From the NCBI RefSeq assembly GCF_003573695.1, contig NC_039361.1, forward strand, positions 36,234,859-36,298,858: a stretch of 64,000 nt of DNA. The letters run 5' to 3'. The notes beneath the pieces were generated by a model, which saw nothing but the letters and a program-made list of their open reading frames with translations, made no database searches and was not told where the DNA came from. Every line of letters starts with the position of its first letter. Positions within the stretch are counted from its first letter, which is position 1. A program made the translations under genes and the position numbers. Source of the stretch: Papaver somniferum (Eukaryota > Streptophyta > Magnoliopsida > Ranunculales > Papaveraceae). Below are positions 47,455-59,252 of the stretch, piece by piece.

Positions 47455-47757
47455 TTGTGTTGTTTGGAAAATCTTGTCTCATGTGCCTGTTCAAAAGAGA
47501 CAAGATCATGAACGTACATGTTTTAGAAAAGGGTGTTTTCTTAGGTTTGTTGTTTTCTGTCTATCAAATAAAAGAAAGGGTTATTATCGACAATTCTACT
47601 CTTTATAGGGTTTAGAGTTGATCGACCACGAACCTGTTTTTAGGTTTCGAACCATATATTCCTTTTTCCTTGATATTCTTTGTATCTCAAGACTGTTTTA
47701 TGAGATTGTGAATTTCATCCACAAAAATCAGTTGGTTATAACTGTTCTCAAAGCATC
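47455..47757 (+). other. Post-gag spacer of S
   Basis: Directly after the gag stop, where copia protease and integrase would be expected. AT-rich, with no pol trace in any frame. Confidence 0.55.
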
Positions 47758-48124
47758 ATGTCTATGGAGAGAAAATATGTCAACATGATTGTTAAATCTT
47801 CAATCAAGGAAAAAGAAAAATCTCCTGCAACTCCCTCCCTGAAAAGAAAAAAGGAGGAATACAAGAAAGCCAAAGGCTGTGCCTTCTAACTCTCAGAAGT
47901 TTTCCGATGTTCTTGATGAGTTGAAGGAAGTAAGAAAGGAGATTCGTGAAATAAAGGCTTTTGTATCAAAGTCCTTAGAAATTCAGAGAGCCCTGGTACG
48001 ACATAATCAGCCAAGACAGTTCGTTGATAGAAACTCCTATCTTCGCGAACCGTATGTTCCAATGCATGTTGACAGCAAGGAGTTCGGGAATGATGCTGAA
48101 TTTCTCAAAGGCATTGTCGCCTAG
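47758..48124 (+). pseudogene. Small basic coiled-coil ORF of S
   Basis: It starts MSMERKYVNMIVKSS, continues with a Lys/Glu-rich basic stretch, then after a one-base frameshift near 47870 runs through a predicted coiled coil (DVLDELKEVRKEIREIKAFV) to a stop at 48122-48124. About 120 residues if joined. I do not recognise it. Its place between gag and the polypurine tracts is where Sireviruses carry an envelope-like ORF with coiled coils, so it may be a remnant of that; this is inference. Confidence 0.45.
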
Positions 48125-49969
48125 AATGTCTTCTTTTTGGATTGGTTGGAAGAATAACTAGTGCTTTCAATACCGATGATTGTGACTACACATACCTATT
48201 TTGTTTTCATCTTCTTGTGCTATTTTTTAGGTTTATTGGTTTTTAAATTCTAAAAATATTTGGAGGATGATGTTATTGCATTATTGATCTTTATGATTTT
48301 GTGATATTGCAATTTGTTTATGGGATATGTATTGTTTGCGTCCGTGAACTTGAAGGTCCCATATTGCGGTCAAAAGTAAAGTCGTTCATGAATTAGTATT
48401 CGTATTGATGAAAGGACAAATGGACTTTTGACAATTACAAAAATTATGCCTATGCAATCATGTATTTGATGGAAAATAGGATAAAATCTTTTGTTCGGCA
48501 AGGATAAAGTCTACTATATCGTTATGAAAATAGAATAGATCCTTGTATGTTATCCACGGTATTGATCTTCATTGATCCATCTTGCTATGTTTTACTGTGA
48601 AGGCTCCATTGTGTGTCTTATGTTGAGAACCTTACAACTAAGTTGATTTACCTTGGCTTTGTTGGTTGTTCCGTAAGATAATATACATTGAGCATTAGGA
48701 ACTAAATTAATCAACTAGTTTGGTTATTTAGTTTGTACTCCGTAAGCTTTCTTTCTTATTTCGAGTACATGTACGGTTAAGGTTGTCATATTCTATGATG
48801 AACTTAGTCGGGGTTCCATAAGTTCTCTTATGTTGAGACCAAAATAATTAAATTGATTACTTCGGTGATTAGTTTGGTTGTTTGTATTCCAATTAGATTA
48901 ATTATGGGTTCTCTTGTAATTAATCTAGTTGAGCTTTCATATACTCCACAAATTCTTGAGTTGAGTATATGAACGGCTATACTAATCATGTTTTATTGGT
49001 TAATGTAGTCGTATATTCCGTAAGATTTTCCTTATGTTGAGTATGTGAACGATTAAGTTAGTCATCTCCGTATGATTACCTTAGTCGTAGCTCCGTAAGT
49101 TTACTTATGTTGAGCACCTTCAATTAAATTGATCACTTTTGTGGTTTTATTTAGTTGTGTATTCCAATTGAATTAATCATGGGTTTACTTGTGATTAATT
49201 TGGTTGAGTTTTTGGATATAGAAAATCATTCCTATGGTTTTTGGTGTCCAAATTAAAAAATCCTTCTTTTTTTTCGAAATTAAGGTCGCTCTTGTTGTTC
49301 TTTCGAGAATGACATCAAATGGGGGAGAGTTCATCTGAACTTGTCCTTAATGGTAATATCTTGCGGGGTGTGCGGCTGTGGAATTTCATAGGGTTATCTT
49401 TTATCTTAAAACTCCTTGATGAATGCATTTAGCTTCGGCTTTATGATTGCATCTAAATTAAGTTGGTATGTATGTTTCTTTTAGTCTATGAAATGTCTCT
49501 TGTGGAAATTTCATTATGATCCCGTTATTGTACCTTAGCCAATTTTATTGACAAAAAGGGGGAGAGATATTGTAGTTCACACTAAAAATACATATGGTTT
49601 TTGGATCATTGTGTAAGAGGGAGTGGTTTCCATGATCGGGATGGAGTATTGACTAAGGGGGAGTGATACATATCACCATAGTATTATTGTTAAAGTCGTG
49701 ATACAATTGGACTTTGATGTTACATAATAATACTATGACACTATATAATAATGATCGAGAATCTCGATTTCTCTCATTGTTATAGCTACGGATCTTCAAC
49801 AAAGGTGATGCTAAACTTACAACCTTTGGGATCATTGGAGTACTTGGAAGGACGAAGATTTCAGGGAACGTTGAAGATTAGACTATGGAATAGGAGCCAC
49901 TAAAGTTTATCTTTTTTGTAGTCCATATATATTAATAGACTTTTCACTAAAATTGACAAAGGGGGAGAT
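48125..49969 (+). other. 3' untranslated region of S with several polypurine tracts
   Basis: No credible ORF. Recurrent phrases such as 'ttaatc..gttga' and 'ccgtaag' (48640-49200) give a loosely repetitive texture. Purine tracts lie at 49318-49330, 49553-49567, 49614-49625, 49655-49666 and, adjoining the LTR, 49958-49968. Multiple polypurine tracts before the 3' LTR are a recognised Sirevirus feature. Confidence 0.7.
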
Positions 49970-50578
49970 TGTTAGAGCATAGCTCGGTCGATCTCCCATG
50001 CGTTGCTATCTCAAGCATTTTTGTCAATGTTAGTGATCAAAACTATGAGTCTTGATTTCTAGCCTACATAGCTAAGTCTCGGACTAGGATAGAAAAGTGT
50101 AGTTGAGCTCAAGGACTTCATGGCGATTCATCATACAACGACGAAGATCTATACAAGGAACCGTGGAACTTCATCAACAAAAAGGTATGTGGAGACTTGA
50201 ACTTATCTATCACTCAAAAGTCTATTTATTCTATCTCCTAATTCTTATGAGACAAAATTCATATGCTATATAGACTACATCATACACATTTGACATTTCG
50301 AGCTGAGCATTCATTGCTTATCTTTTTCTCGAAATCGTGTGTTGGTAAAGCGTTTCGCTTTGATCAAGTTTATCTTCACCTAGTGACGAAAGTCATGAAA
50401 AGTTTCAATCACTTTGAGAATTGCTCTGACGTGAATCGGTCTGTGAATAAAGTCTACATAGCGTCCTCTGAGAATGTCTCAATGATTGAAATGAGAGTTT
50501 AGATTACATAACCATGTATTCCTTGAACCGATGTTTTCGAACTTTGTTGATCAAGAGAAATCGGCAAGATTGTGGAAT

Positions 50579-53093
50579 GGGGAAATTAGGGGGAGACCCA
50601 AAAAAAAATATTCTCATTCTCAGGCCCACAATTAATTTTAGGTACCGTGACACCCATAATTATATGAAATTATTAAAAATGTATGCATGACGGATTATGC
50701 ATCCGCATGACGGGTTATGCATCAGGGGTATACTTGGCAACGCAACTTGGATATAACATATCTAAAAATCCGCGCCTTGGAATTTTACAAATTTTATATC
50801 GTTGGAAATCTTTTTAAGAGATCTACGCAACGAGTACAAACAACAATATTAAATTTTTGTTTTTCACGAAAAAATCGGAGGTGATCATCATTTTAGGCAA
50901 AATTTCGAAAACTGACTACATAACCATTATGCAGCCACCAAAAAAGATGCATAACACATTCTGCAGACGCATAACGAATTATGCAACCATTTTCTCGACT
51001 GCATAACAAATTATGCATCTGCATAACAAAGTTATGCATCTATAACAAGTTATGTAGCCATTGTTTTGGTTGATTTTAGTGCGTACATAAAAAATTGATG
51101 TGTAATGCATTATGCAAACATATTTTAGGATGCATAACAGGTTATGCATCTATTTTCTCGATGCATAAAAGATTGTGCAACAAATTTCTCGATGCATAAT
51201 GCATTATGCAGCCATATTTTCGGATGCATAACATGTTATGCATCAATTTTCACGACTGCATAACATGTTATGCAGATATTATTGTAGGTGCATGACAAGT
51301 TGTGCAGTCTTTGTTTTTGTTGGTTTCAATAGTGACGAAAAAGTTGATGCATAACGTGCTATGCAACCGTTTTCTGGACTGCATAACAAGTTATGCAACA
51401 AATTTTGTAGATGCATAACAGGCTATGCATCCATTTTCATAGCTGCATAACAACTTAAAACAACACCCAACAGACTAAAAACCAAATATGATCTTGACAT
51501 GTTATGCAGTCATAACAACGTGTCATGCATAACTAGCCACCAACTTCACAGCTCCCCATCTATATCTCGACAAAATTCAGACTCTTCAATCTCGGACAAC
51601 AAGCACACCCTCATATCCATTGTTGCAGACGTAGAATAAAACATCATAGATTCAAGTCAATTCCTGGCAGCAAACCAAGCTGCCGTTGATAATGCTTCTT
51701 CTGTCAAAACCTGATGTGATAAACCCTGTAATGTCTCACCATAAACCGCCTCCAACAATCCTTGTTCGATACAAACACTAAACACCACCAATCTGCGGCC
51801 ATTCATCTCATAAAACTGACGGCAGCTACACTCTTTCTTAGCTATTTTAAAGGACCCAAACTCTATCCGATGCTGAAACAAATTGGTACCCAAGTTAGCT
51901 CACCCTACTGGATTCTAATTAACGCCACATCCGCTGCAAACAACCCTTGTACTCATCCCACAAACGCACAACAAACTAGTAAGGAAACGGTGCGGTCAAG
52001 TAGCTGCAGCTGGTTATGTTCTTGTTGTTTAGCCTTGACCAAATCTTCCACAGCACTAACCAAATTTGCGAATCACTCTGCACCCTTTTCTTCCTTCTTT
52101 TCTCGCTGCCAGAACTGTACCAAACCCTCACCATAGACAAAATGTATCCTTCGATATCTTGATGGTTTCAAACCCACGACAACAACACACAGCACCCACA
52201 CAAACATCTGCAGCAGCATTTGTTTCTTCTCCTCTTCTTACACGACCCAGATAATCAACAATGCCCATAGCAGCAACCATTGTAACAGCTGCGAACTAGG
52301 TGGTAATAAGATGGTGGTTCAGCTTTTCTGTCGAACAGTTGATATACGCTACCTGATGGTGTTGTTGTATGTTGAGAAACCATCTCCTTCAGCTCTCCAA
52401 TTCCTGCAATTTCACATTCAACACAGCCCAATAACTCCACTTCTTCCAGGAATTATAAACTAGACTCATTCATCATCATTTACTGTCACAACCAACCACA
52501 ACAACAACATCTCTTGGACAGAGAAAAGAAGGGATGTAAGAAATTCTTCTTTCCTGGCTCTCTTGAGTTAAAATACAACCCAAACTTCTACATCATCTCG
52601 AGCTCCCGATTCTTCAAAAACAACCACCAAAACCCATTTAATCAATCAGTCCCAGATCCCTTTTTCTTTATTGATTTCAGTTTTGCAACTTCACCAAATT
52701 CCTTATCTGATCTTCTAAAACTTCATTCATAATCAATTACATCAACAGATCAGACCCTAACTTCTTCCTTTCAAACATTACCTCAACTGTAGATGATTCG
52801 AATCACAAACGAACCCTTGAATACACCCAATCCAGTTGACAAACGGACCCAACTTAGTTGCTGCAATTTCTAATCTCAATCGAGATTTTGGACTCCGCCG
52901 ATAGATAGGAAAGAAAGCTGTAGGGAGATACGAATCTGAGAAGAAGAAGAAAAAAAAAGACCGAAACAGAATTTCAGAAATTATGGGTTCGAGAATAATT
53001 TTCTTCCAGAAAATGGGTGCGCGCCTATGTTTTTCTGAGCGTGGGTTTCATAGTAGAAAAGTCTGGGAGAATGGGTCTCCCTGTAGTTTTCAC
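50579..53093. mobile_element. Mutator-like element M (non-autonomous)
   Basis: Flanked by 9-bp target duplications TTGTGGAAT at 50570-50578 and 53094-53102; the intact site is at 20978 of the left S LTR. The ends are inverted: GGGGAAATTAGGGGGAGACCC and the complement of GTGAAAACTACAGGGAGACCC match at 16 of 21 positions. A 9-bp duplication is characteristic of MULEs. No transposase is present. The left 0.9 kb holds a palindrome array; the right 1.5 kb (51540-53000) is CAA/CAG-rich and looks like transcribed, possibly captured, sequence with only short ORFs. Confidence 0.82.
50684..51540. repeat. Array of TGCATAAC..GTTATGCA palindromes
   Basis: More than a dozen imperfect inverted repeats of the form tgcataacaNgttatgca, for example near 51130, 51218, 51257 and 51382, separated mostly by 20-30 bases of non-conserved sequence containing 'ttttctcga' or 'ttttgg'. 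The array lies entirely inside M. Confidence 0.88.
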
Positions 53094-54878
53094 TTGTGGA
53101 ATTGACTTTCCAAGTCCGCGAACTGTCGGAAGTTCTCGACCAAGAATTTCTGCTGGATTTTCCAAAACTCATTTGTGTGCTAAGTCCGCGAACTGGCGGA
53201 AGTTCTCTTTCCGAGAATTTCTGCTGAGTTTGGAAAACTCAACCGATTAACTTAAGTCCGCGAACTTGTTTGTGAACTTAAGAGGTTATGATGTAAAGAT
53301 GTGCTCTGAACATGAAACATTAAATTACTAAGGAATGCTTTATGCAAACCGTGACTATAATGTTCATGAGCCGATTCAATCGAATCGAATCATATTTGTT
53401 TCAATTGTGTCTTGTGTAGTTACATATGATCTCATAGAAATTGAACAACTCTTTAACTAGTTCACTTGAGTGAATTGAACTAGTTATGGTGAAGAAGAAC
53501 AAGGTTAATATGAAATGCTCATATGGTCAATCTTTTGGGTTACTATGTTGAACCAACATACACGTACACGTTTGGGCATGGTTTTCACGAACCCAGTAAA
53601 AGTTTACCAAAGTTTGTGTGACAAGCTAAGTTGTCGATCTAACGGTTGAGAAATATTAGCTTGAATCTAAATCATATTTCCATCTAACGGTGAATATGGA
53701 TTGCTTTGTAACTAAGGCCAAACCCTGATTTGAAGTCTATATAAAGGACACATCTAGCTTTGAGCAAAACTAATCCCCACACGTATGTGTGATACTAGTG
53801 CGCTCACTAGAGTCGATTCCCCTTTAACCTTTGGTTTTCTTCTCTAAAACCAGGTTAACGACTTAAAGACTTCATTGGGATTGTGAAGCAAGACTGATAC
53901 TACTTTATCATAGTTGTGTAATCTGATCTTGCATCTTCTATCGTACGAGTACAATCGATTGATTGGCTTGAGATCGTGAGAGTTCTCCGATAGGCAAGAT
54001 AAAGAAGTCACAAGCATCTTCATCTCACTGTTTGTGATTCCTCGACAAACTGCCTGTGTAGTCAGGAAGGATTGTAGAGAAGTGATTGATTAATCTAGGA
54101 TGTTCTTCAGGAATATAAAACCGGATTATCAATTGGTTCCTGTTCACCTTGATTTTATATCTTAAGACGGAACAAAACCTAGGGTTATCTGTGGGAGACA
54201 GATTTATCCTTTGATAGACTTTTTTGTGTGAGAAAAATCTATTTATTATCAAGTCTGTGATTTTGGGTTACAGCTACTCTTGGTTGTGGGTGAGATCAGC
54301 TAAGGGAATCAAGTGCGTAGTATCCTGCTGGGATTAGAGGTGTAGGAGTACAACTATACCTTGGATCGGTGGGAGACTGATTGGGGTTCAACTATAGTCC
54401 AGTATGAAGTTAGCTTGGAGTAGGCTAGTGTCTGTAGCGGCTTAATACAGTGTGTATTCAATCTGGACTAGGTCCCGAGGTTTTTCTGCATTTGCGGTTT
54501 CCTCGTTAACAAAATTTCTGGTGTCTGTGTTATTTCTTTTCCACATTATATTTTATATAATTGAAATAATACAGGTTGTGCGTTCGTGATCATCAATTGG
54601 AAATCCAACATTTGGTTGTTGATTGAAGTTGATTGATCCTTGGACATTGGTTTTTGGTACCGTCCAAGTTATTCCTTGTATTTGATAAAGACTCGCTATT
54701 GTTTTTAGCTTGAGTAAAAATCAAATCAAGAGAGAGATATTAACTCCTTGAGATACTTTTATCTAGATTGAGTCTGACTGTCTAGTTGATTCTCTAGCAA
54801 AGTATTTCGGAGTTAGTCCATACATATTGCTAAGAGAAATACTGGGTGTTGTTGTTAGACCTCCTCTTTTTCAATAAT

Positions 54879-55600
54879 TATTAGCCGACCGGGTACTTTT
54901 GGCACTCTCGTGGTCTTTTGTAAATTTGTCAGCTTATTGGGTGCCTTTGGCACTCCCGTAGCCTTTTGTATATTCTTTAGCCGACCGGGTACCTTTGGCA
55001 CTCCCGTAGCCTTTTGTAAATTTGTCAGCCGACCAGGCGCCATTGGCCCTCCCTTATCCTTTTATAAATTTGTCAGCCGACCGGGCGCCTTTGGCACTCT
55101 CGTAGCCTTTTGTATATTCTTTAGCCGACCGGGTACCTTTGGCACTCCCATATCCTTTTGTAAATTTGTCAGCCGACCGGCACCTTTGGCCCTCCCGTAG
55201 CCTTTTGTATATTTCATAGCCGACTGGGTACCTTTGGCACTCTCGTAGCCTTTAGTGAATTTGTCAACCAATCGGGCACCTTTAGCACTCCCGTAGCCTT
55301 TTGTAGATTCCTTAGCCGACTGGGTATCTTTGGCACTCCAGTAGCCTTTTGTAAACTTATCAGCCGATTGGGCGCCTTTGGCATTCCCGTAGCCTTTTCT
55401 ATATTCTTTAGCCGACCGGGTACCTTTGGAACTCCCGTAGGCTTTTGTAAATTTGTCAACTGACCGGGTTCCTTTGGCACTCCTGTAGCCTTTTGTATAT
55501 TCTTTAGCCGGTAGGGTTCCTTTGGCACTCCCGTAGCCTTTTGTAAATTTGTCAGCCGACCAGCGCCTTTGGCACTCCTGTAGCCTTTGGTAGATTGCCT
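54879..55600. repeat. Tandem repeat TR2, 48-bp unit
   Basis: About 15 units of gccgaccgggtacctttggc-actcccgtagccttttg plus an AT-rich part. The phrase tttggcactc recurs at 54898, 54946 and 54994, exactly 48 bp apart. Units alternate between 'taaatttgtcag' and 'tatattctttag', giving a 96-bp higher-order period. Because 48 is divisible by three, frames stay open on both strands (for example 55062-55631 minus); I regard these as a by-product. It is part of element C and continues leftward at 20281-20386. Confidence 0.92.
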
Positions 55601-55874
55601 TGTTCATGCACTTTTTTTTCAATACCTTCATTTATCGTATATTGTTATTTTTTACAAGAAATAAAATAAATAAATTTGTCTTGCCTTTTGTTTGCGTTGT
55701 TTTCTGTTATTTTCCGGCCTCGACTGTGGGTGATGGGATGCAGTCTTCTGTTGGTAACTTAGTGATGGGGAAGGGGGTCGTATTCATTTGCCTGCTTTGC
55801 TACTTCAAGTTCTCCGGTTGCATGCTTACGGTCGAAGATGCCTCTTATGGCCAAGCATTCCACTAATGGATATC
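55601..55874. other. Spacer between TR2 and the C gag
   Basis: No gene recognised. This is the place where pol of element C would begin in the minus direction; no protease or RT motif is seen. Confidence 0.45.
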
Positions 55875-57149
55875 CTAATCTCTGATGATAGTGACAGTCT
55901 TGGTGGCGTTTTTATCCATTTTGTTGACGTCTACCACCGTTGGAGGTAGATTCACCTCCTTTCTTGCGACACATTGGTTCAGCAGATCGACTATCTGTTC
56001 TCGGCTGCATATTAGAGGAGACGGCGGGTTGAGGTCTCGTTTAGTCCGGATGCTCCCTCCTAGATCTTTGTTGGGCACTTGAAACTGATCCTTCATTCCC
56101 TTGTTAGTACTAAGCCTTACGTTACGCGGTGTTTCATATGCGACATTGACCGTGTAGTGCCAAGAGTGATTTGTGTGTGTTTCCTCTACAAAGTCGGCAA
56201 TCTTTTATGCTGCTTCTTCTAGCTCGACGAAGGTATGGAATCTGAAGCTGATCATGCTCCCCTTGAAAGCACGTATCATTTCACGTATGCATATTTCGAC
56301 AAGTGCTCATTTTATGATATCCTCGTGACAATCCAACGCTGGGCGCCGGAATCGCAGGATAGATTTTCCTATTTATTCTCTTATCCGCTGGACACTCCTA
56401 CTTAAATCTATTGACGTGGTCTTAATTTTAGCCGAGTAGAATTTTCCGAGGAAGAGGGCGGACATGGTTGACCAAGAATCCACGTTTTTCGTCTTCAAGT
56501 TGTCATACCAAGTGAATTCCGTTCCCGTGAGCGATTTGGGGAACTCTATTAGGCATAGCTTTCCGTCGGAAGCCTTGTCATTCATTGATGAAAAGAATCG
56601 GCTGAGGTGTTCCCGTGCGTTTCCATGTGTGTCATATGTCTTTTGGGGAGACATATTTTTTTGGGTATTGGTACTCGCTAATAATTGCTGGGTAGGGCTA
56701 CTCATAAAACATCGATTATCTTGTTTTAACACGCGGTAATTTGCTTTTAAATATTTTGTCGTTGCTTCTTGTTATGTTGTTATTGGCTTGTCATGCTTGT
56801 ATCCTTCGCCCTTTGTTTCTTCCTCAAAGACATTTTGGCTCGTTATTACAGCTTGTCCTATACACTCCTCTAATTCCTACTTCCTGCGCATGCCCTCTTC
56901 CAGTTCTCTTTATATGTTTTGTAGGGCTAGGAATGAGAATTTCGGCGTCTGAATCATTTGCGTGTTTTCGTCTTGTGTTGCTCCCGCTTCTATGATCTGG
57001 GGCTCGTGTGTCGTTGGTTATGTGGCCATATCTTGTGGTAGTATTTCCTCTTCGTTGTACTCTTTTATTGTTACTTCATCAAGATTAGTGGGTCGATTGG
57101 TTGATCGATCTTTCAGCGCGCCTGAGCTGGTACCTCCTTGGTGCGTCAT
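55875..57149 (-). pseudogene. gag: Degenerate Gag of element C
   Basis: On the minus strand a Met at 57149 (MTHQGGTSSGALKDRSTN) opens a frame that can be followed, with several stops, to about 55875. The longest intact part (56732-56373) carries the retrotransposon Gag signature: GNAREHLSRFF and GTEFTWYDNLKTKNVDSWS. The distal part (56096-55875) has LNPPSPLICSREQIVDLLNQ. The type is that of plant Ty3/gypsy Gag. No protease or RT follows. Confidence 0.75.
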
Positions 57150-57594
57150 GATGAGTTAGGCACGAGCCTCCGGGTGTGGTCTCCAAATATTGAGGGTGGA
57201 ATATGATTTTGGCTCTACCCGTCCTAGTCACACCAGATGACAACACTTTCTAGGAATAGTATGAGAGAGAAATCTCTTTCCGTTGTACCTTGTCCTTCTT
57301 TATATAAACTTTCCCAAAAGCCCCTCTTTTTATGACATCATGCCTGAAAAGACGAGGCTACCCAAATATACCTCAATCTAAAACTTTTCCACCTATAAGT
57401 CCTTTCTCCGAAAGTGATTGTCTATGGACTGAGTCGAGACAATACAACTAATAGGTTTACACTTCATGTGATAGTCTATGGATACGAGATAGAGACAATA
57501 CGACAACAAAATAACTTGTGTGATTGACTATGGATACAAGATCGAGACAATACAACAACGAAGTACGTTTACTTGATAATAGGTTCGGACTTAA
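57150..57594 (-). repeat. LTR-like promoter region of element C
   Basis: Read on the minus strand it has a TATA box (tttatataaag, 57299-57310) upstream of gag. Three 52-54 bp direct repeats with 'tgattgtctatgg' begin near 57415, 57469 and 57521. No partner LTR is seen on the left side of C, so the exact LTR ends are not defined. The region is cut by Y at 57595. Confidence 0.5.
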
Positions 57595-59252
57595 TGTTGT
57601 TATTTTTCAATGATGTTGTAGTAAGATGATTCGTTCACTCAGACTTGTTGAAATTGTTTTTAGGATTAATAAAAGAAAAACACTAAAAATATACAAATTA
57701 TGTCACAAGATAAAGAGACGCTGAGACGCGGGATTCCACTACTTTTCGTATTGTTATGGTTCAGTTATTAACTCTAGACAAAATAGCTCAAACAAAAGAA
57801 GTTGTGACTCTAGTTCTTTGCAAAAAATAGATTTCGTAAAATATTGTTTGTAAGTTAAAAGCATGACGCATCTAAAGTATTTAGAACTAAGCATGCGGCA
57901 TCTAACAAAATAACAAATAATTAACAGAAATCATAAAGCAATTAAATATATGCAAAAAGTCAATAAAGGAATTAATTCATTTACCACAATCATGAAAAGT
58001 TGCTTCCTCCGTTGTCCCAGTGATGGGGTCTAGCTCATCATGTTGTTGGAAACACGCTCAAAAATCATTATTATTGCTCAAAGGGTGTTTACAAATGATG
58101 AAAAGAGAGAAATAATTCAAAACCGGGTTTGTAACAATTATATTTGCTACAAACAAGAGAACTACGACCCTCAGCTGTGGGTCGTTACCACTGTAGCATA
58201 TAAGACTATTCTGCGACTGTCGTATTCACTGTAGCATAAAAGACTGCTTGTGTGGGTCAATGTTCTTCGTCTTCTAGAGTTTCTACAGCAGCAGAACCAA
58301 CTCTGCAACTCGATCAAACTCCTCTCTTTTCTTCCCCTAACTCTCCATCCCCCTCTCTCTGACATCCCATCATCTTATTTATACTCGACATCCTCCAAAT
58401 CTCCTTGTTTAATGCAGAATATTCTCTCTTTAATTCGTTATTCTCCACTGTCATCATACGAAGAAAACTTCCCTTTTTCTTCTCTGTTTTTGATTCTCAC
58501 GTATCTTTTGCATCTCAACACACTCCATGTTATTGAAAACATGTCTCAGAAGAGGTGGGACACGCTGTAAACACGCCAGATAGAGTTAACTCTCGAGTAT
58601 TTTTATCCGTGAATACTCTCTCCCTGTTTTGGATTAAACTCCAATCATCTAGACATATCTGGCCGATTCTAAGGACCTTACCAGTCCTGTTTAACTCCAT
58701 AAATCCCAATCCAACTAAATCCAACGATTAAATCTCACCAGAAGCTCTCCAAACGAAATCTAGAAAATCCCGTGTAATATTTTTCCCGCGAACCTCTGTT
58801 TCCTTCCGATGGACATTACAACCAATTTTAATCGATTTCAAACTCGTTACCTGGCATGTTAAGCTCAATCAACTCTTCCCGTGCAAATTCAACCATTGAG
58901 TCTCACTGCAGCTCCTCCAAATCCGAAGCAGAATATGTTGCAGGTGAGAAATCAGTTTCCCGCCAAAACAAAAATTCAAATTGTAGAAGATGAGTGCCCC
59001 TTATCCAGTCCGGGGGTGCGATTAGCAGCTGCCTAGAAATGAGGTGCCCCTTAGTAATTAGGTTACCCCTTATCCAAAGTGAGGGTTTGTATAGCAAATG
59101 TCCTCCGGGGGTGCCGAGCAACTTTTCGAGTTCCAACAATATTTATTTCCAAAAAAATACCTACAAACACACAAAAGACCATAATAAGGCAAAAACGAGC
59201 ACTAACAATACGAAACATTAAGGAAAAATTAGACACATAAATGCGTCCATCA
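57595..59252 (-). repeat. 3' LTR of Y (left copy)
   Basis: 1658 bp. It shares several blocks with the solo LTR 27961-29477, so the two belong to related families. A minus-strand TATA box (gtataaataag) lies at about 58374-58385. Confidence 0.88.

Larger units (their letters stand above)
20387..54873 (+). mobile_element. Gag-only Sirevirus-like Ty1/copia element S, with nested insertions
   Basis: LTRs 20387-22792 and 49970-54873 (the latter interrupted), with ATAAT target duplications at 20382-20386 and 54874-54878. The primer binding site is TTGGTATCAGAGCA. Gag is present, but there is no protease, integrase or reverse transcriptase between gag and the 3' LTR. Several polypurine tracts before the 3' LTR are a Sirevirus trait. 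This fits the class described as terminal-repeat retrotransposons with a GAG domain. X (23818-46854) sits in gag and M (50579-53093) in the right LTR. Confidence 0.88.
49970..54873 (+). repeat. 3' LTR of S, interrupted by M
   Basis: 49970-50578 and 53103-54873; about 2380 bp without M and one duplication. It ends CTCCTCTTTTTCA, followed by ATAAT. TATA box at 53738-53747. Confidence 0.92.
54879..57594 (-). mobile_element. Gypsy element C, right part
   Basis: Continues from 20386. It contains TR2, a degenerate gag and, at 57150-57594, an LTR-like promoter region, all consistent with a minus-strand element whose 5' LTR is broken at 57595 by element Y. The pre-insertion sequence across the S junction restores a TR2 unit. 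Confidence 0.6.

Noticed and set aside
54910..55631. Long open frames over the 48-bp repeat on both strands
   Set aside because: A repeat unit divisible by three with no stop stays open in several frames; openness on both strands argues against coding.
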